DNA from: VXNE01 sp965200505
GTDB taxonomy: Bacteria; Pseudomonadota; Gammaproteobacteria; Pseudomonadales; Azotimanducaceae
DNA: 64,000 nucleotides
Reading direction: 5' to 3'
NCBI GenBank assembly: GCA_965200505.1
Contig: OZ241343.1
Location: forward strand, 1,054,001-1,118,000
In this document: piece after piece, positions 60,759 through 64,000 of the stretch
How positions within the stretch are numbered: the stretch's first letter is position 1
Layout of the letters: each line of letters starts with the position of its first letter
The notes under the pieces: model-generated
Told to the model about the DNA's origin: nothing
What the model saw: the letters and a program-made list of their open reading frames with translations, nothing else
Databases searched by the model: none
Made by a program: the position numbers and the translations under genes

Positions 60759-63152
60759 TTACCTCCTCAAAGTGGGTATGGTCATCGAAGACGCCCCCGC
60801 AGGCTCATCGAACAGCGTCAGCGGTTCGCCCAGCCGCACTTGAATGCCTTGGAAGCACGGATCCTCGTCCCAAAAGCCGCATCTCGCCGGCGGGAGCATG
60901 GGCGCGGCGTCGATGGAAATCGTCACCGCGCCGCCTCCTTCGCCTTGTCGCACTTCCACCGCCGTTCCGGACGTCTGGCCGGCGGCGATGGTGGCGGTCT
61001 CAGCCGCGAGGGTGCCGCCCTCCACGGTCAACGGCACGGCCATGTCGAATGGAGCGCCTTGTGGAACGCTGAGGCGCACCGACGCCGCGCCCTCGGCGCC
61101 CGCGTCCTCCGCGGCATCGTTCGCCTCGAGCCCCACGTCCAAGGCGAAGGGAGCGCTTGGGTTATCGTGCAGCCCTAGCTGGTACAGCTTGCCGACGCCG
61201 GCGAAGAAGCCATCCGGCAGCGTATCGATGGCGTTGTCCCGCAACTTGAGGACGCGCAGGTTCCGCAGGCCCGCGATCAGGTCGTCGGGCAGCGTCTCGA
61301 TCTGGTTGCCGTCCAGGTACAAGTAGCCCAATTCCGGCGAGTTGCCGAACGGGGCCGCGGGCAGCTCGCGCAGCAGGTTGCCGCCCAGGTCCAGCTCCAC
61401 GAGGGCGGGCAGCCGCAATGCCCGCGCCGGCAACGCCTCGAAGCGGTTGCCACGCAGGTGCAGCACACGCAGGCCGGGCGAGCCGGACAGCAGCCCGCTG
61501 GGGAGCTCCGAGAGGCCGTTCCCGTCCAACTGCAGTATCGTCATGCCGGCCATGCCGAGGAAGTCCAGCGGACGCAATTCGGCGAGGCTGGCGTCCGTCA
61601 GGCGAACCGACACGCGGCGTTCGAGTTCGGCCGAAGTGACCGCCTCGCAATCCCGCGCGCCGCGCAATTCGTCGGCCACTTGCGGCGTGCGGTCGCAAAC
61701 GCCTTCCTCAACATGCACGGTGGCCGTGGCGACGCCCAAGGCCAAACCGTCTTGCGGCGTCAAGGAAACGACGAAGACCTCACGCGCCGGTTCAATGTCG
61801 GCATCATCCGCGATGGCAATGCTTATCGCCGCGGCAGTCTCGCCGGCGGGAATGACAACGTCGCCCCCCGCGCCGCCGTGGTCGCTCGCATCCGCGTCCG
61901 CGGTGGCGGGGTCATCGTCAATCCCGATTGCCCAAGTGAGCGTGACATCCGCATCGCGGGGTTTGGCGAGTGACACATTGAGTTCCACAACGCCGCCTTC
62001 CGGCGCGGAAGCGAACGCAGACAATTCACCCGCGCCGCCCAGCGAAGCGGGGTTGCCGACAGTCACCATGAAAGAGAGGCTCGCGCTTAGGCCGCCGGAG
62101 TCTGTGGCGCTTAGCGTGACTTCCGCCAAACCCTCGGCGACGCCGGACACGGTGAGCGTATCCCATCCGCTTGCTTCCACGGTGGCGACCGCGGGGTTTG
62201 ACGACGAACCGGAAAAGCCGGTTATGTAACCGTCGGGGTCATTGAAGTAATCCCGGCCGTTGAACGCAACACTCTGTCCGGTTTCCAAAGACGTCGCATC
62301 AATGGTGCCGGTGGTTTCGGGCGGATCGTTGGGCGGCGGCGGTGGCGTATCGTCGTCAACTGCGCCGCCATCGTACCACACTGTCACACCCGCCCGGCGA
62401 AGCGCCGGAATGTGCGTGTTCACCGATACGGCGTTCAACGGGTTCCCGTTCAAGTTCACAAATAGGAGCCCCCCCTTCATTGCATTGTGGGTACTTGGTG
62501 AAGGCTCCCGGCAGTTGCCACAGTGCGACGGCGGACCGAGATCAGGAAGCCTCAAGAGCGGCGAAATGTCCGTAATCGAGTTGCCCTGAAGATAAAGGTA
62601 CTGGTAGTTAATGCCAAATTCGAGTCCTGTTATGTTAGCTATGCCGTCATTGGCAAGAAACAGCCCTTTGTTTATCGAAGCCCCACGTCCTATTTTTTGT
62701 TGGGTGATCGGCAGGCCGAAAATCGTGCCAAAATGATTCCGCAAGTTCACATCAGGAATGTTCACGGTCGCGGTGGGCGAAGCGGGCATCCTATACCACA
62801 CACGGGCTGCCGGGCCGTTGCCCACGCTGTTCACGGCCCGTACCTCAAGGGCGTAGCGCGCTCCGGTTGTGAGCCCGGAAAATCGGGCTGTAGTGATGGT
62901 GGCGGGGTTAGTGTAGCCCGTAACCGCGGCCCAAGAATTGAATGTGGGCGGCGAGCCGGTGCCGCGCCGCACTTGATAGGCGGTGATGGACGAATCTTGG
63001 GGGTTTAGCCAAGTCAGGTTCGCGTGAGTCGTCGAAGTTAGTTCGTTCGTCGCGAAAGTGATCTGAGGAGCGGCAGGGGCGCTTTGCCCGTGCGCCATCG
63101 TGGAAGTGAAGGCGGCGGCCAGTGCGAGCATGGCGATGATGGGGCGTTTCAC
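60759..63152 (-). CDS. Large secreted multi-domain protein (Fn3, two LRR blocks, Calx-beta)
   Basis: 797 residues from GTG 63152, with GGAGA ribosome site. Signal peptide 'MKRPIIAMLALAAAFTSTMA'. Order: fibronectin type III-like (about 26-120), first LRR-like block (130-270), proline linker (PPPPPNDPPE), cadherin/Ig-like block (290-385), Calx-beta (390-500), then classic LRRs (510-690: 'LRVLHLRGNRFEALP', 'LGYLYLDGNQIETLP', 'LRVLKLRDNAIDTLP') and a C-terminal beta region. A surface adhesin/interaction protein. Region 62.4-62.8 kb is AT-richer. Confidence 0.85.
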   Translation of the reverse strand: MKRPIIAMLALAAAFTSTMAHGQSAPAAPQITFATNELTSTTHANLTWLNPQDSSITAYQVRRGTGSPPTFNSWAAVTGYTNPATITTARFSGLTTGARYALEVRAVNSVGNGPAARVWYRMPASPTATVNIPDVNLRNHFGTIFGLPITQQKIGRGASINKGLFLANDGIANITGLEFGINYQYLYLQGNSITDISPLLRLPDLGPPSHCGNCREPSPSTHNAMKGGLLFVNLNGNPLNAVSVNTHIPALRRAGVTVWYDGGAVDDDTPPPPPNDPPETTGTIDATSLETGQSVAFNGRDYFNDPDGYITGFSGSSSNPAVATVEASGWDTLTVSGVAEGLAEVTLSATDSGGLSASLSFMVTVGNPASLGGAGELSAFASAPEGGVVELNVSLAKPRDADVTLTWAIGIDDDPATADADASDHGGAGGDVVIPAGETAAAISIAIADDADIEPAREVFVVSLTPQDGLALGVATATVHVEEGVCDRTPQVADELRGARDCEAVTSAELERRVSVRLTDASLAELRPLDFLGMAGMTILQLDGNGLSELPSGLLSGSPGLRVLHLRGNRFEALPARALRLPALVELDLGGNLLRELPAAPFGNSPELGYLYLDGNQIETLPDDLIAGLRNLRVLKLRDNAIDTLPDGFFAGVGKLYQLGLHDNPSAPFALDVGLEANDAAEDAGAEGAASVRLSVPQGAPFDMAVPLTVEGGTLAAETATIAAGQTSGTAVEVRQGEGGGAVTISIDAAPMLPPARCGFWDEDPCFQGIQVRLGEPLTLFDEPAGASSMTIPTLRR

Positions 63153-63165
63153 GGTTCGAGTCTCC
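63144..63165 (-). repeat. Leader/start segment shared with the 19.8-kb secreted-protein gene
   Basis: Same 22-bp segment as 21296-21317 (ribosome site plus start), differing at the first base of the start codon. Confidence 0.6.
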
Positions 63166-63419
63166 AATTTTGAAAAGGCACTGAGCAAGACCGAGGATGA
63201 CACTCGGCCTGACCGGTTCCGGCACTCCGTGGCGAAATCGAATCCAGCAGCACGGGATCAATGAGCTCCGGTCTCAAGTGGGCGTTCTTTTTCATGGTCA
63301 CGGCGGACTTGAGTTCCCCTCGTCGTCTTTGGCATCGCTGGGCGGGCACCAAGTTGAGCGCCAGCAACGCTGCGCCGATGGACAGCCCGACCCAACCGCA
63401 GCCGTTTTTGGCCTTGGCG

Positions 63420-64000
63420 TCATGGTTGCGCGGGCGGCGTCAGCCGTTCGATGTGACATGCGCCCGCGTGCCCCACCTGGATGAAGACGGAACGGTTGAG
63501 CGCCTGCTGATCAACGCCCGGCACCGAGTCATCCAAGTAGCGCCGTTGCAGATCCTCAAAGAACTTCCAGTCAGTGTGGGTTACGTCAAAGCCTGCCCGC
63601 CGTAAGCGGGTTGCGACCACCTCGGCGCGCAGATTGGCGGTTGCGCGGTTCATTTCGTTGGATTTCGCCATGCGCCGCCGGCCGCCGGATGGCGATTCCT
63701 CTTGGAACTCCGCGGTGCTTGAGTAGCCAGTCACCTTGAACGACACTTTCGGCCCACCCTCCTGCTGGCAAGGCCGGAAAGCGCGCTCCAGCATCTCCAG
63801 CCGTCGCTCGTGGCGTGTGGCCAGCTTCACGCCAACGTTGTCCGCCTTAACTTCCCCGGCGTCGTTCAGGCGGGCGTTTTCGTAGAGGAACGTGAAGTCG
63901 TTCACCACCGAGGCTGGCTTGGGCTCCGGGCAACTTCCGACGGAGGACAGGCAGGCACCGTCCTTCCGAAGCTTTGCGTACACCGAATCCGCGATTTGCG
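63420..64000 (-). CDS. OmpA-like protein, 5' part outside the window
   Basis: Open through the window edge; the readable 193 codons end at 63420. It contains 'VSFKVTGYSSTAEFQ' and 'NRATANLRAEVVATRLRRAG', the OmpA-like strand-helix-strand pattern also seen in the 59458 protein, and 'QALNRSVFIQVGHAG' (Arg of the OmpA-like C-terminal strand). Probably peptidoglycan-associated. The 267 bp up to the LRR gene holds a possible coupled ORF but nothing firm. Confidence 0.7.
   Translation of the reverse strand, partial: QIADSVYAKLRKDGACLSSVGSCPEPKPASVVNDFTFLYENARLNDAGEVKADNVGVKLATRHERRLEMLERAFRPCQQEGGPKVSFKVTGYSSTAEFQEESPSGGRRRMAKSNEMNRATANLRAEVVATRLRRAGFDVTHTDWKFFEDLQRRYLDDSVPGVDQQALNRSVFIQVGHAGACHIERLTPPAQP

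Noticed and set aside
63149..63367. Reverse ORF of 72 codons ending in GTGA at the LRR gene start
   Set aside because: The overlap comes from the shared leader segment; start is a weak TTG and no ribosome site or family is evident. It cannot be excluded.

Overview
The window looks like a chromosomal segment of a high-GC (about two thirds G+C by eye) gammaproteobacterium with no close model relative. The evidence is the conserved block miaB-phoH-ybeY-corC-lnt, the block leuS-lptE-holA, mpl, coq7, trmJ next to suhB, a GAPDH with the long N-terminal extension, and an RND efflux adaptor. No rRNA, CRISPR array or transposase was seen. A marine or host-associated lifestyle is only an inference, from the leucine-rich-repeat secreted protein, the two restriction-modification (RM) loci and the toxin-antitoxin-like genes.

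Layout. 1-3.6 kb: RND adaptor (partial), a small helix-turn-helix/membrane protein, a PhyH dioxygenase and a DUF4143 ATPase. 3.9-8.6 kb: a three-gene 2-oxoacid:acceptor oxidoreductase operon (GltD-like flavoprotein/ferredoxin, KorA, KorB). 8.6-13.6 kb: an accessory island with a caspase/CHAT-like DUF6642 protein, DUF433, an orphan HicB, an ankyrin protein and RM locus 1 (N4-cytosine-type methyltransferase convergent with an HTH-nuclease fusion). 13.7-18.4 kb: GAPDH, DUF503, a small membrane protein, a PutP-type symporter and a DUF815 ATPase. 18.4-21.9 kb: tRNA-Glu, a second DUF4143 ATPase, a secreted protein flanked by a DUF4143 3'-end remnant, and tRNA-Ser. 22-26 kb: coq7-HIT, a YcaQ-type glycosylase, a histidine phosphatase and an SDR. 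26.2-29.1 kb: RM locus 2 (N6-adenine methyltransferase convergent with a BfiI-like PLD nuclease). 29.1-32.4 kb: mpl, a Yip1-like protein and PPi-dependent phosphofructokinase. 32.5-33.5 kb: a lower-GC two-gene module (membrane-anchored PLD-like protein plus a membrane protein). 33.5-38.6 kb: an acyl-CoA carboxyltransferase, CobT/CobS-type VWA and AAA+ proteins, and a histidine phosphatase. 38.6-54 kb: leuS-lptE-holA and miaB-phoH-ybeY-corC-lnt, separated by an accessory block (Rpn nuclease with a partial tandem copy, two pyruvyl-transferase genes of which one is fused to RmlD, and a small secreted protein). 54-57.6 kb: a PPOX flavoprotein, then DUF3299, an FtsX-type permease with a very His/Asp-rich insert, and its ATPase, probably a metal (zinc?) system. 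57.7-64 kb: trmJ, suhB, then a cell-envelope locus with two OmpA-like proteins around a large secreted Fn3/LRR/Calx-beta protein.

The items most worth a second look are the His-rich permease locus, the RmlD/pyruvyl-transferase fusion, the two convergently overlapping RM loci, the DUF6642-DUF433 pair, the PLD-like/membrane two-gene module, and the secreted-protein locus at 19.8-21.7 kb with its 12-C tract, dyad and a leader shared with the 63-kb gene.
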